Source: Lactobacillus sp. Sy-1
GTDB lineage: Bacteria > Bacillota > Bacilli > Lactobacillales > Lactobacillaceae
Length of the DNA stretch: 64,000 nucleotides
Assembly: GCF_019303535.1 (NCBI RefSeq)
Contig: NZ_JACCIU010000001.1
Span: 930,001-994,000 of the forward strand
Direction of reading: 5' to 3'
The notes beneath the pieces were generated by a model. The model had not been told where the DNA came from. It did not search any database and worked only from the letters and a program-made list of their open reading frames with translations. A program made the translations under genes and the position numbers. The first letter of the stretch is position 1; each line of letters begins with the position of its first letter. Shown here piece after piece: positions 57,253 to 64,000 of this stretch.

Positions 57253-57612
57253 ATGTTATTGAAATACAAAGATGATTATCAAAAAATTGTTTACGATTTA
57301 TTATCATTAACCCCCAATATGAATAAGATGGACCGAATTACCGAAGAAATGGACTGGTATGCTGATTCTGATACGCGTAATTTTTACCTGTGGAAGGATC
57401 AAAACGATAATTGGTCTGGATTATTAGGGGTGGAGGATAAGGAGCAAAACCTCTTGATTAGAAGGTTAGTGTTGGTTCCAGAATTATTTACAATGGATAA
57501 TTGTTTTAAGATGTTAAACGAGTTAGAAAAGATTTATTTAGATAAAAAGATTGTTGGTTCACTAGAAACTGCCAAGGTCTGTGAAGCTTGGGAGCAATCT
57601 AAAGATGAGTGA
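57253..57612 (+). CDS. ribT: RibT-like GNAT-family protein
   Basis: 119 residues. The position between xerD and scpA and the sequence LLKYKDDYQKIVYDLLSLTP, LWKDQNDNWSGLLGVE, IRRLVLVPELF resemble RibT, a small acetyltransferase-fold protein named from the Bacillus rib region. No acceptor is known. The enzymatic rib genes are not adjacent here, although ribU lies 2.2 kb downstream. The SD is TAAAGAGGA. The stop overlaps the scpA start. Confidence 0.7.
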   Translation: MLLKYKDDYQKIVYDLLSLTPNMNKMDRITEEMDWYADSDTRNFYLWKDQNDNWSGLLGVEDKEQNLLIRRLVLVPELFTMDNCFKMLNELEKIYLDKKIVGSLETAKVCEAWEQSKDE

Positions 57613-58342
57613 TCAAGGAGCTTTTGCAGTCCATGTTAATCAATTTGACGGGCCCTTAGAGTTGTTATTGCATCTGATCAAGCAGTCCAAAATGAGCATT
57701 TACGACATTCAAATTGAGGCGATTACGAAACAATACGTTGACTATTTAGATCAAATGAAGGCGCTCAATATCGACTTGGTGGGGGAGTACTTTGTAATGG
57801 CATCTAACTTAATGGCAATTAAGTCGAAGTTATTGTTACCAACCGTTGTCGATCCCGACGACGAAGACGTTGATCCCCGAAACGAATTGGTCAACCAACT
57901 AATCGTATACCAGGTGTATAAGCAACACGCGGGGGATTTAAAACGGCGCTACGTCGACCGTGCGAAACTCCATTCGCGAGCTGAATTGATTCCCAACTAC
58001 GCAAACGGGCTAATTGACACCAGCGCCCCGTTGGACACGGAATTGCTGACCAATGCCTTTCAAAAAATCGTCCGTAACCGCCAGATTGAGTTTGATGATT
58101 CCGTTACGGTTAATGAGTGGCAGTATTCAGTAGCGGAACAAACGGAATGGTTACTGGACCGCCTCGACCATGCTAAGCAACTAGCGCTGAGCGACATTTT
58201 CAATCAGCAGGCTAATTTAGAGGCGTTGATCACGACCTTTCTAGCGCTTTTAGAAATGGTAAAGCAACACCAAGCGATGGTGCAAGAGACCAATTCTAAC
58301 GGGGTGATTTTGAAACGGTTAGGTGATTATGATGAACAGTAA
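57605..58342 (+). CDS. scpA: Segregation and condensation protein ScpA
   Basis: 245 residues from ATG 57605, overlapping the ribT stop. The kleisin signature FAVHVNQFDGPLELLLHLIK and YFVMASNLMAIKSKLLLP are present, with a C-terminal winged helix. It bridges SMC heads with ScpB in the chromosome-condensing complex. GGGAG ten bases upstream is the SD. An upstream extension of eight codons is open but lacks an SD. Confidence 0.94.
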   Translation: MSDQGAFAVHVNQFDGPLELLLHLIKQSKMSIYDIQIEAITKQYVDYLDQMKALNIDLVGEYFVMASNLMAIKSKLLLPTVVDPDDEDVDPRNELVNQLIVYQVYKQHAGDLKRRYVDRAKLHSRAELIPNYANGLIDTSAPLDTELLTNAFQKIVRNRQIEFDDSVTVNEWQYSVAEQTEWLLDRLDHAKQLALSDIFNQQANLEALITTFLALLEMVKQHQAMVQETNSNGVILKRLGDYDEQ

Positions 58343-58862
58343 TTTAGCCCGGGTCGAAGCCCTGATTTACGTTACCGGGGATACCGGGATCTCAGTTGAA
58401 CAAATCAGTACGGTTTTAGATCTGACCACCAAAGAGGTTCAATCGTTGATTCAAGCCCTGATTTTTAAGTACCAAAGCGATGCTGAATCCGCGCTGCAAA
58501 TCATTAGTTATGACCACCGCTATCAACTCACGACTAAACCGGCGTTAAATACGGATTTGAAGAAACTATATGCGAATGATGATCATAATGGGTTGACCCA
58601 GGCCAGTTTGGAAGGATTGACGATCATTGCTTATAACCAACCGGTAACTAGAATCGAAGTTGATGAAATTCGTGGGGTCAATAGTTCAGCTATCATTCAA
58701 AAGTTGGTGAAACAGGGGTTGGTTGAAAGTGCGGGGAAGAAAAACGTCCCAGGCAGTCCGGTTTTATACCAGACTACCGAATTATTTTTAAACCTGTTTG
58801 GCTTAAATAGCCTGACGGATTTACCACCGATGGATTTAGACACGGATAGTAAAGGAGACTAA
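58332..58862 (+). CDS. scpB: Segregation and condensation protein ScpB
   Basis: About 176 residues from ATG 58332 (SD AGGTGA; the adjacent ATG 58329 is also possible). It has two winged-helix domains: ARVEALIYVTGDTGISVEQI and LEGLTIIAYNQPVTRIEVDEIRG, the ScpB hallmark, plus IIQKLVKQGLVESAG. It overlaps scpA by about 10 bp, giving coupled translation of the two SMC partners. Confidence 0.95.
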   Translation: MNSNLARVEALIYVTGDTGISVEQISTVLDLTTKEVQSLIQALIFKYQSDAESALQIISYDHRYQLTTKPALNTDLKKLYANDDHNGLTQASLEGLTIIAYNQPVTRIEVDEIRGVNSSAIIQKLVKQGLVESAGKKNVPGSPVLYQTTELFLNLFGLNSLTDLPPMDLDTDSKGD

Positions 58863-58864
58863 AA

Positions 58865-59593
58865 ATGGCAGAACGATTACAGAAGATAATGGCAAAGGCA
58901 GGGGTGGCATCCCGCCGGAAGTCTGAGGCCATCATTCAAGCGGGGCGGGTCAAAGTGAACGGCAAGGTCGTAACCGAACTGGGAACTAAGGTGAAAAGTA
59001 GCGATGAAGTTAAGGTCGATGAGGTCCCAATCAGTCGGGAACAACCCGTTTACTACTTGCTTTATAAGCCGCGCCAGGTGGTCTCAACGGTTAGTGACGA
59101 TAAAAATCGGAAAACCGTGATGGACTACTTCCCAGAAATCAGTGAACGGATTTATCCGGTGGGACGGCTGGATTATGATACAGCCGGACTATTACTAATG
59201 ACTAACGATGGGGATTTAGATAATCGATTAACCCACCCCAAGTATGAAATTAATAAGGTCTACGTTGCTAAGGTGACCGGGATGCCTACTAACGAGGGAT
59301 TAAAACGTCTTCGTTTAGGAGTGGTGATTGATGGTAAGAAGACTGCTCCTGCTAAGACAAAGGTATTAGAAGCTGCTAATGGTTACCAGGTGAAAAACGC
59401 AGTCATTCAATTGACGATTCACGAAGGCCGGAACCATGAAGTTAAAAAAATGTTCGAAGCAATTGGCAACCCGGTTAAAAAATTAAGTCGGGTTCAATAC
59501 GGCTTTTTGACGTTAGGGAATTTAAAACCTGGGGAGTACAGACCCCTAAAGAAGGTGGAAGTGGATCGCCTTCGTGAAATGACGGAAAAGTAA
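58865..59593 (+). CDS. rluB: rRNA pseudouridine synthase RluB/RsuA family
   Basis: 242 residues. The N-terminal S4 RNA-binding domain (RLQKIMAKAGVASRRKSEAI) is followed by the catalytic GRLDYDTAGLLLMTNDGDL (nucleophilic Asp) and EGRNHEVKKMFEAIG. It modifies 23S (RluB) or 16S rRNA; the scpB-rluB linkage favours RluB. It lies 2 bp after scpB, SD AAAGGAG. Its stop codon lies in a hairpin shared with the next promoter. Confidence 0.93.
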   Translation: MAERLQKIMAKAGVASRRKSEAIIQAGRVKVNGKVVTELGTKVKSSDEVKVDEVPISREQPVYYLLYKPRQVVSTVSDDKNRKTVMDYFPEISERIYPVGRLDYDTAGLLLMTNDGDLDNRLTHPKYEINKVYVAKVTGMPTNEGLKRLRLGVVIDGKKTAPAKTKVLEAANGYQVKNAVIQLTIHEGRNHEVKKMFEAIGNPVKKLSRVQYGFLTLGNLKPGEYRPLKKVEVDRLREMTEK

Positions 59594-59610
59594 TTTATTT
59601 GACTTTTCCG
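59583..59610 (+). other. Hairpin across the rluB stop and the ribU -35
   Basis: CGGAAAAGT (59583-59591) and ACTTTTCCG (59602-59610) form a perfect 9-bp stem, not followed by T. It includes the rluB stop and the TTGACT of the downstream promoter. Confidence 0.45.
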
Positions 59611-59628
59611 AATTAAATTATGTAAAAT
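59599..59628 (+). promoter_or_regulatory. Promoter of the FMN riboswitch-ribU unit
   Basis: TTGACT (59599-59604), 18 bp, TAAAAT (59623-59628) preceded by TG. It is followed within 30 bp by the riboswitch. Confidence 0.65.
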
Positions 59629-59653
59629 AGACATGTAAATAAATTTTTGGTTT

Positions 59654-59766
59654 ATCTTCAGGGCAGGGTTCAATTCCCAACCGGCGGTATAGCCCGCTAC
59701 CTATCTCTTGATAGTTGATTTGGTGAAATTCCAAGGCCGACAGTATAGTCTGGTATGAAGAAGATT
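59654..59766 (+). ncRNA. FMN riboswitch (RFN element)
   Basis: Conserved RFN blocks in order: ATCTTCAGGGCAGGG, AATTCCCAACCGGCGGTA, AGCCCGC, GGTGAAATTCCAAGGCCGAC, AGTATAGTCTGG, closing GAAGAAGAT, which pairs with the start. It binds FMN and, with the downstream terminator, turns off the riboflavin transporter when FMN is plentiful. Confidence 0.96.
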
Positions 59767-59773
59767 GCTTTTT

Positions 59774-59804
59774 AAAGACCGTTTTTGGAAACGGTTCTTT
59801 TGGG
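59774..59804 (+). terminator. Riboswitch expression-platform terminator
   Basis: AAGACCGTTT / AAACGGTTCTT followed by TTT and, six bases later, another T run. It lies between the aptamer and ribU. Confidence 0.75.
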
Positions 59805-59849
59805 ATTTTTTAATCCAGTGAAGATGGCCTAACTAAGGGGCTTTTTTTT

Positions 59850-60422
59850 ATGGAAACAAATAAGAAGAAATTTAGCGTTGTTCAGTTGGTCCAGATGTCA
59901 TTGTTGGCGGCATTATCATACATCTTAATGTTTTTCCCGACGATTCCGATGTTTGCGTTCTTTAAGTTAGACTTTGGTGATATCCCAATTTTAATTGGGA
60001 CATTATTATTTGGCCCTGCTGGTGGAGTTATCATTGCGGTAATTAAATCGCTCTTGTATTGGGTCACTGGTGGAGCTTCGATTGCCAGTTTAATTGGAAT
60101 CATCGCTTCACTATCAGCATCGATCGTGATGTTATTTTCAATTGTTTGGACCCAAAGAGGATTTAAGAACCGCAGCCGGTTAACGGGTAGTATTGCCACG
60201 GTGGCGATTGAAACGATTAGCCTAGTGGTTGTTCTATCAGTGTTGAACTGGTTGGTAATCACGCCACTATATGCAAATTTAATCGGTTTTAAGATTCCGG
60301 ACATGGCGAAGTACATCTTAATTCAAGTGATTCCGTTTAATTTGATTAAGGGGATTGTGATTGGGACGTTGTTCGTGTTGGTTCAGGGTCGCCTATCCAA
60401 ATGGATCAGTTCACATAAATAA
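59850..60422 (+). CDS. ribU: Riboflavin ECF transporter S component RibU
   Basis: 190 residues, about six membrane helices. FFKLDFGDIPILIGTLLFGP near residue 30 is a RibU-type signature, and the FMN riboswitch upstream confirms a flavin substrate. It binds riboflavin and works with a shared ECF energising module (EcfA, EcfA', EcfT) encoded elsewhere. The start is ATG 59850; the SD is AAGGGG before a T run. This suggests the strain relies at least partly on riboflavin uptake. Confidence 0.95.
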   Translation: METNKKKFSVVQLVQMSLLAALSYILMFFPTIPMFAFFKLDFGDIPILIGTLLFGPAGGVIIAVIKSLLYWVTGGASIASLIGIIASLSASIVMLFSIVWTQRGFKNRSRLTGSIATVAIETISLVVVLSVLNWLVITPLYANLIGFKIPDMAKYILIQVIPFNLIKGIVIGTLFVLVQGRLSKWISSHK

Positions 60423-60442
60423 TCTTTGAGAGGAAGCTTTTG

Positions 60443-61486
60443 ATGAATTATGATTTGATAATGTTTTTTCTAAGTGCGAAACAGCCACGGCGCATTCGGG
60501 TGATTGAAAACACCCTCACTCAGCGACGGACGGTTTCGACATTGTTTTGGGGGATGCGTTATGGAATTAATGATTTTATGGGCTTGCTTCCGAAGCTTGA
60601 TTCTAATACCACAACGGGTGAGTTAAAACGCCTAATTAACGCTGGGTTGGTTGTTCAGTCAGATGCTAGTCACTACTTACTAACGGCTGCTGGAGCCGCC
60701 TGGGTACATAAAGCTTTCCATCAATTTGATTATCATGAGGGAGTCAAAATGAATGCACGGTTTAACCTGCGGCAGTTTAGAAGCCGGTTTTTATTGGCGG
60801 TTCAAATTGTCTCTGAATTTAGTTACCAGAATTCACACTATTACCCGATGTTGATCAATGACCGTGAAGATCAGTTCATTAAGCAGTGGTTTCATCATTT
60901 TAAATCCAAGGCCTTGGTCAATGAACTAACATCGCTGTTAAATGCCTTTTTATCGGGGATGTCCGACCAATTAGCATATCAATTTAGCACCATTTTAAAC
61001 GGTCACTCCACTACTGGAATGACCATTTTTCAACAGGCAGCTAAATTTAAGTCGCCGGTGGCACCACGATTAGTTGATGAATGGCAATTATTTAGCTGCT
61101 TGGTGAAATTTATAACTATTCATCAGAATGATTATCCTAGCTTAGTAAGCCTATTGAATGGTACCCAACGCTCGTTGGTTAGCAATAGTGCCCAGCAAAC
61201 CTATCAGATGTTTTTAAATCGGCCCCAAATCGATTGGATTGCCCGAGCTAGGCGAATTAAACTGTCAACCGTAAGGGAGCATCTACTAGAGGTTGCGATT
61301 TTAATTCCGCGAACAAATGCTTACTTTCAAAGGCAGTTTGATCATTCCATCTGGCAGTACCTTGAGTCAACTTACCATGGCAACATTGATGATTGGCAAT
61401 TTAGTACGATTAAGAACCAGTTCAGCAACTTCGATTATTTTTATTTTCGAATGTATCAAATTTTAAGGAGTCATGTTGATGAATGA
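60443..61486 (+). CDS. YpbB-like helix-turn-helix protein partnered with RecQ
   Basis: About 347 residues (start ATG 60440 or 60443, SD GAGAGGAAG). It is mostly helical and hydrophilic; the C-terminal part includes IARARRIKLSTVREHLLEVA, the HTH_40 motif of B. subtilis YpbB, which also precedes recQ there. It overlaps recQ by a few bases. Function unknown; conserved linkage suggests a RecQ accessory DNA-binding factor. Confidence 0.78.
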   Translation: MNYDLIMFFLSAKQPRRIRVIENTLTQRRTVSTLFWGMRYGINDFMGLLPKLDSNTTTGELKRLINAGLVVQSDASHYLLTAAGAAWVHKAFHQFDYHEGVKMNARFNLRQFRSRFLLAVQIVSEFSYQNSHYYPMLINDREDQFIKQWFHHFKSKALVNELTSLLNAFLSGMSDQLAYQFSTILNGHSTTGMTIFQQAAKFKSPVAPRLVDEWQLFSCLVKFITIHQNDYPSLVSLLNGTQRSLVSNSAQQTYQMFLNRPQIDWIARARRIKLSTVREHLLEVAILIPRTNAYFQRQFDHSIWQYLESTYHGNIDDWQFSTIKNQFSNFDYFYFRMYQILRSHVDE

Positions 61487-62930
61487 GCAGAAGCTAGTGG
61501 CAATTTTAAAGCAACACTTCGGGTTTACATCCTTTCGCCCAGGGCAATTAGCGGTGTTGCAGTCATTGATCAATAATCACAATACGCTTGCGGTATTGCC
61601 CACCGGAGCGGGAAAAACGTTAATCTATCAAATGTTTGGTTTGATTCAACGCGCCCCGATTTTAATTGTTTCGCCCCTGCTATCGTTGATGCAAGATCAA
61701 GTGGCGAGGCTACAATACCTTGGGGTAAAACGGGTCGTTGCAATTAATTCAATGCTTGATTGGCAACAAAAGCAAGTGGCTCTGGCCCACCTGGGGAACT
61801 ACCAGTATATCTATATTTCCCCTGAGATGTTGGCTAATTCGGAGGTGTTGAACCAGGTTCGAGCGATTCATCCTGGATTGGTAGTGATTGATGAGGCTCA
61901 TTGTTTATCGCAGTGGGGGCCCGATTTTCGCCCCGAATACTTAAATCTAAAGGGGGTTTTAGACCAGCTAGGTCCTCCTTTAACGTTAATGCTAACCGCA
62001 ACTGCTTCGCGCAAAATTCAGGCGGATATTATTGCTAAATTAGGCCTAACGCAGCCGGTCACACGGGTGGTAGAATCGATTGACCGTCCTAACATTTACC
62101 TAGCGGTAACTACAGTGTCGGATGATAAAGATAAGCAAGCGGCGCTCTTAAGGTTGGTTAATACGATCGTTGCACCGGGAGTAGTGTACTTTTTAAGTCG
62201 CAAGCGGGCGAATCAAATGGCGCTGTGGCTCATGGAAAAAACCGGATTACGGGTTGCGGCCTACCATTCTGGGCTTTCGGATGAAGAACGGTTTAAAATC
62301 CAACACCAGTTCATGAACGACCAACTGGACATCATCTGCGCTACTAGTGCCTTTGGGATGGGAATTGACAAGAATAATATTCGCTTTGTGATTCACTACC
62401 ACCTGCCAGCCGATTTGGAAGCCTACATGCAAGAGATTGGCCGTGCCGGACGGGATGGAAAGCAAAGTATTGCGGTTTTATTGTATCAAGATGGAGACGA
62501 ATCGTTACCAGCTCATCTAACGGTGAATAACATCCCAGATGAATCGATTGTCAATGCATTCTTCCGGAATCCCCAAGAAATGGCTAAATTAGCTGATCAA
62601 GACGATCAAATTCGCATTTTAAGTTTTTATTGGCGGCATGCTTATTCTGCTGACCAGGTTAATCGGATTTTTAGCTTACGGGTTCAGCAACAGCGGAGCA
62701 ATATCGCTACGATGATGAACTATGTGCATGCAAAACAGTGCCGTAGAAAGGTGTTATTGGAGTATTTTGATCAAACTGCGCCGCCACATACCAAGCGGTG
62801 TTGTAACTTGCACACACCGGCCCTGCCAATTGAAGGATTGGGGCTTATGAATACGGTTGTGGAACCAAATTCGGAGCCTAATTTGGACTGGCGAAGAGTT
62901 ATCAAAAAATTATTTAAAAATGATGATTAA
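61479..62930 (+). CDS. recQ: ATP-dependent DNA helicase RecQ (short form)
   Basis: 483 residues from ATG 61479 (AAGGAG eight bases upstream; ATG 61473 is too close). Helicase motifs: FRPGQLAVLQSLI, Walker A LPTGAGKTLIYQM, DEAHCLSQWGPDFRPEY, TATASRKIQ, AAYHSGLSDEER, ATSAFGMGIDKNNIRFVIHY and QEIGRAGRDG. A Cys-rich zinc region (KQCRRKVLLEYF; RCCNLH) follows. No HRDC and little winged-helix domain remain, so it resembles B. subtilis RecS. It unwinds DNA in recombination and repair. Confidence 0.93.
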   Translation: MNEQKLVAILKQHFGFTSFRPGQLAVLQSLINNHNTLAVLPTGAGKTLIYQMFGLIQRAPILIVSPLLSLMQDQVARLQYLGVKRVVAINSMLDWQQKQVALAHLGNYQYIYISPEMLANSEVLNQVRAIHPGLVVIDEAHCLSQWGPDFRPEYLNLKGVLDQLGPPLTLMLTATASRKIQADIIAKLGLTQPVTRVVESIDRPNIYLAVTTVSDDKDKQAALLRLVNTIVAPGVVYFLSRKRANQMALWLMEKTGLRVAAYHSGLSDEERFKIQHQFMNDQLDIICATSAFGMGIDKNNIRFVIHYHLPADLEAYMQEIGRAGRDGKQSIAVLLYQDGDESLPAHLTVNNIPDESIVNAFFRNPQEMAKLADQDDQIRILSFYWRHAYSADQVNRIFSLRVQQQRSNIATMMNYVHAKQCRRKVLLEYFDQTAPPHTKRCCNLHTPALPIEGLGLMNTVVEPNSEPNLDWRRVIKKLFKNDD

Positions 62931-62982
62931 AATGAATAAGTAAATGTTACAATAATAAATGATTATTTTAGAGGAGGTCGCT

Positions 62983-63546
62983 ATGAAGGATAAAAATGAA
63001 AATGATAAAGAACCCTGGAATCAAACATTTGACGATGTTACTGATGACGAGGGGAACTTATCTCGCACTAAGTTGCGAAAACAAAACAAAAGTAATAGCC
63101 TAATCTCAATTATTTTAATTAGCGCAATTATTTTAATTGCAGCAATTGCATTGCTATTTGGAGTAATGAAGAGCACTAGCGGAACTGGAAATGGAGATAG
63201 CTCTAGCGTTGCTAGTACTAAGGTTCAATCGATTAGTACCAGTAAGGAAAAATCAGCTAAAAAGGATAGCACTAGCAAGAAACACAGCAGTGCGGCAAGT
63301 TCCAAAAGCGCCAGTGCTAAGAGCAGTTCAGAATCCAGTAGTATGGCTAAGAAATCATCCGAAAGTAGTAAAAAAGAGAGCAGCTCTGCTAGCAGTGAGA
63401 GTGGCGATTACGTTACCGTCCAAGCTGGTCAAGGACTCTACCGGGTTGCTACTAATGCTGGGATTTCAGAACAACAATTGCTACAGTTGAACGGATTAAC
63501 TAGTGCTTCACAAATTCATCCGGGACAAAAACTACGGGTTAAATAA
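62983..63546 (+). CDS. LysM-domain membrane-anchored protein
   Basis: 187 residues from ATG 62983 (SD GAGGAGG; the in-frame 62959 start is upstream of it). An acidic/basic cytoplasmic N-terminus is followed by one membrane helix (ISIILISAIILIAAIALLFG, about 42-61), a Ser/Lys-rich linker (about 65-140) and a C-terminal LysM domain (YVTVQAGQGLYRVATNAGIS; HPGQKLRVK). This type II topology places LysM outside, on peptidoglycan. Its position after recQ and before cmk matches B. subtilis YpbE. Confidence 0.88.
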   Translation: MKDKNENDKEPWNQTFDDVTDDEGNLSRTKLRKQNKSNSLISIILISAIILIAAIALLFGVMKSTSGTGNGDSSSVASTKVQSISTSKEKSAKKDSTSKKHSSAASSKSASAKSSSESSSMAKKSSESSKKESSSASSESGDYVTVQAGQGLYRVATNAGISEQQLLQLNGLTSASQIHPGQKLRVK

Positions 63547-63569
63547 TATTGATTGGGGAATTGATTTCA

Positions 63570-64000
63570 TTGAGTGAAAAAAAGCTACAGGTTGCAATTG
63601 ACGGGCCGGCTTCCGCTGGAAAGAGTACTGTTGCTAAGTTAATTGCAAAACAATTTGGATACATTTACTGTGATACTGGAGCGATGTATCGTTCGATTAC
63701 CTTAAAGGTAATTCAAGCGGGAATCGCCCTTGATGATGAACCGAAGATCGTGGCCCTATTGAATGATACCGCCATTGATTTTAAGCCGGGCCAGCCCCAT
63801 CAATTGGTGTTTTTAGATCATCAAGACGTTACCAACGAGATTCGTTCAGAACGGGTCACGAACTCCGTTTCAACGGTAGCTGCATTGCCGGGGGTGCGCA
63901 AGAACTTAGTTGATCAACAACGGGCGATTGCTAAAAACGGTGGGGTCGTTATGGATGGTCGGGATATTGGAACGACCGTCTTAGTCGATGCGGACGTGAA
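63570..64000 (+). CDS. cmk: Cytidylate kinase (partial, runs off the right edge)
   Basis: The frame LQVAIDGPASAGKSTVAKLI (P-loop), YCDTGAMYRSITLKV, and VVMDGRDIGTTVLVDADV is CMP kinase. It phosphorylates CMP/dCMP to the diphosphate. The most likely start is TTG 63570 with GGGGAA about nine bases upstream; TTG 63549 and 63561 are alternatives. About 143 of some 225 residues are present, with no stop before the window ends. rpsA usually follows in lactobacilli. Confidence 0.95.
   Translation, partial: MSEKKLQVAIDGPASAGKSTVAKLIAKQFGYIYCDTGAMYRSITLKVIQAGIALDDEPKIVALLNDTAIDFKPGQPHQLVFLDHQDVTNEIRSERVTNSVSTVAALPGVRKNLVDQQRAIAKNGGVVMDGRDIGTTVLVDADV

Overview
The window is a stretch of low-to-moderate GC Firmicutes chromosome, almost all of it on the + strand. 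The gene set and order (ribF-hrcA-grpE-dnaK-dnaJ-lepA, hisS-aspS, glyQ-glyS-dnaG-rpoD-trmK, pepT, clpB, dnaE, pyk-cvfB-xerD-ribT-scpA-scpB-rluB) fit Lactobacillaceae. The LPQTxE-type sorting signal, the KxYKxGKxW-type signal peptide, CtsR and CIRCE boxes, T-boxes, a PyrR leader and an FMN riboswitch agree with that. The 6-phosphofructokinase gene that usually lies between dnaE and pyk in homofermentative lactobacilli is absent. This suggests an obligately heterofermentative (phosphoketolase) lactobacillus; I cannot name the species.

Layout. 1-7135: end of ribF, the CIRCE-controlled heat-shock operon, then lepA. 7136-8570: PyrR-attenuated uracil permease. 8686-11964: two cell-wall polymer genes, a degenerate GT-A-like protein and a GT2/glycerophosphotransferase fusion. 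12158-13937: a YczE-like membrane protein convergent with a LacI-family regulator. 14141-19128: prmA-rsmE-rel-dtd-HAD operon, convergent with a fructosamine-kinase-like gene. 20048-23413: T-box-controlled hisS-aspS. 23522-28647: a YitT protein, a second teichoic acid cluster (tagB-like, tarG, tagF-like) and nfo. 28686-34046: ppsR, rpsU, yqeY, phoH, ybeY, dgkA, era, recO. 34051-40455: T-box-controlled glyQS, then dnaG and rpoD. 40696-43908: a 1070-residue LRR and serine-rich LPQTS surface protein that breaks the usual rpoD-trmK linkage. 44176-49641: trmK, nif3-like, pepT, clpB. 49687-59593: DUF2929, dnaE, pyk, cvfB, xerD, ribT, scpAB, rluB. 59599-60422: FMN riboswitch and ribU. 60443-64000: ypbB, recQ, a LysM protein and the start of cmk.

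Most of the window is core housekeeping. The accessory content is the cell-surface machinery: two separated teichoic-acid gene groups and the wall-anchored adhesin. The regulatory layer is rich. It includes a hisS-aspS T-box with overlapping Asp and His specifier triplets, a PyrR site that could also serve as the ribosome-binding site of a 17-codon leader ORF, a clpB promoter lying in the pepT terminator, and a transcription terminator inside the coding end of a convergent gene. A near-perfect 30-bp direct repeat flanks the adhesin and may mark how it entered the rpoD-trmK junction.

I saw no rRNA, tRNA, CRISPR array, prophage or insertion sequence. No wholly new multi-gene system stands out. 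The best candidates for new biology are the degenerate glycosyltransferase-like partner at 8686-9660, the split teichoic acid locus, and the adhesin insertion with its flanking repeats.
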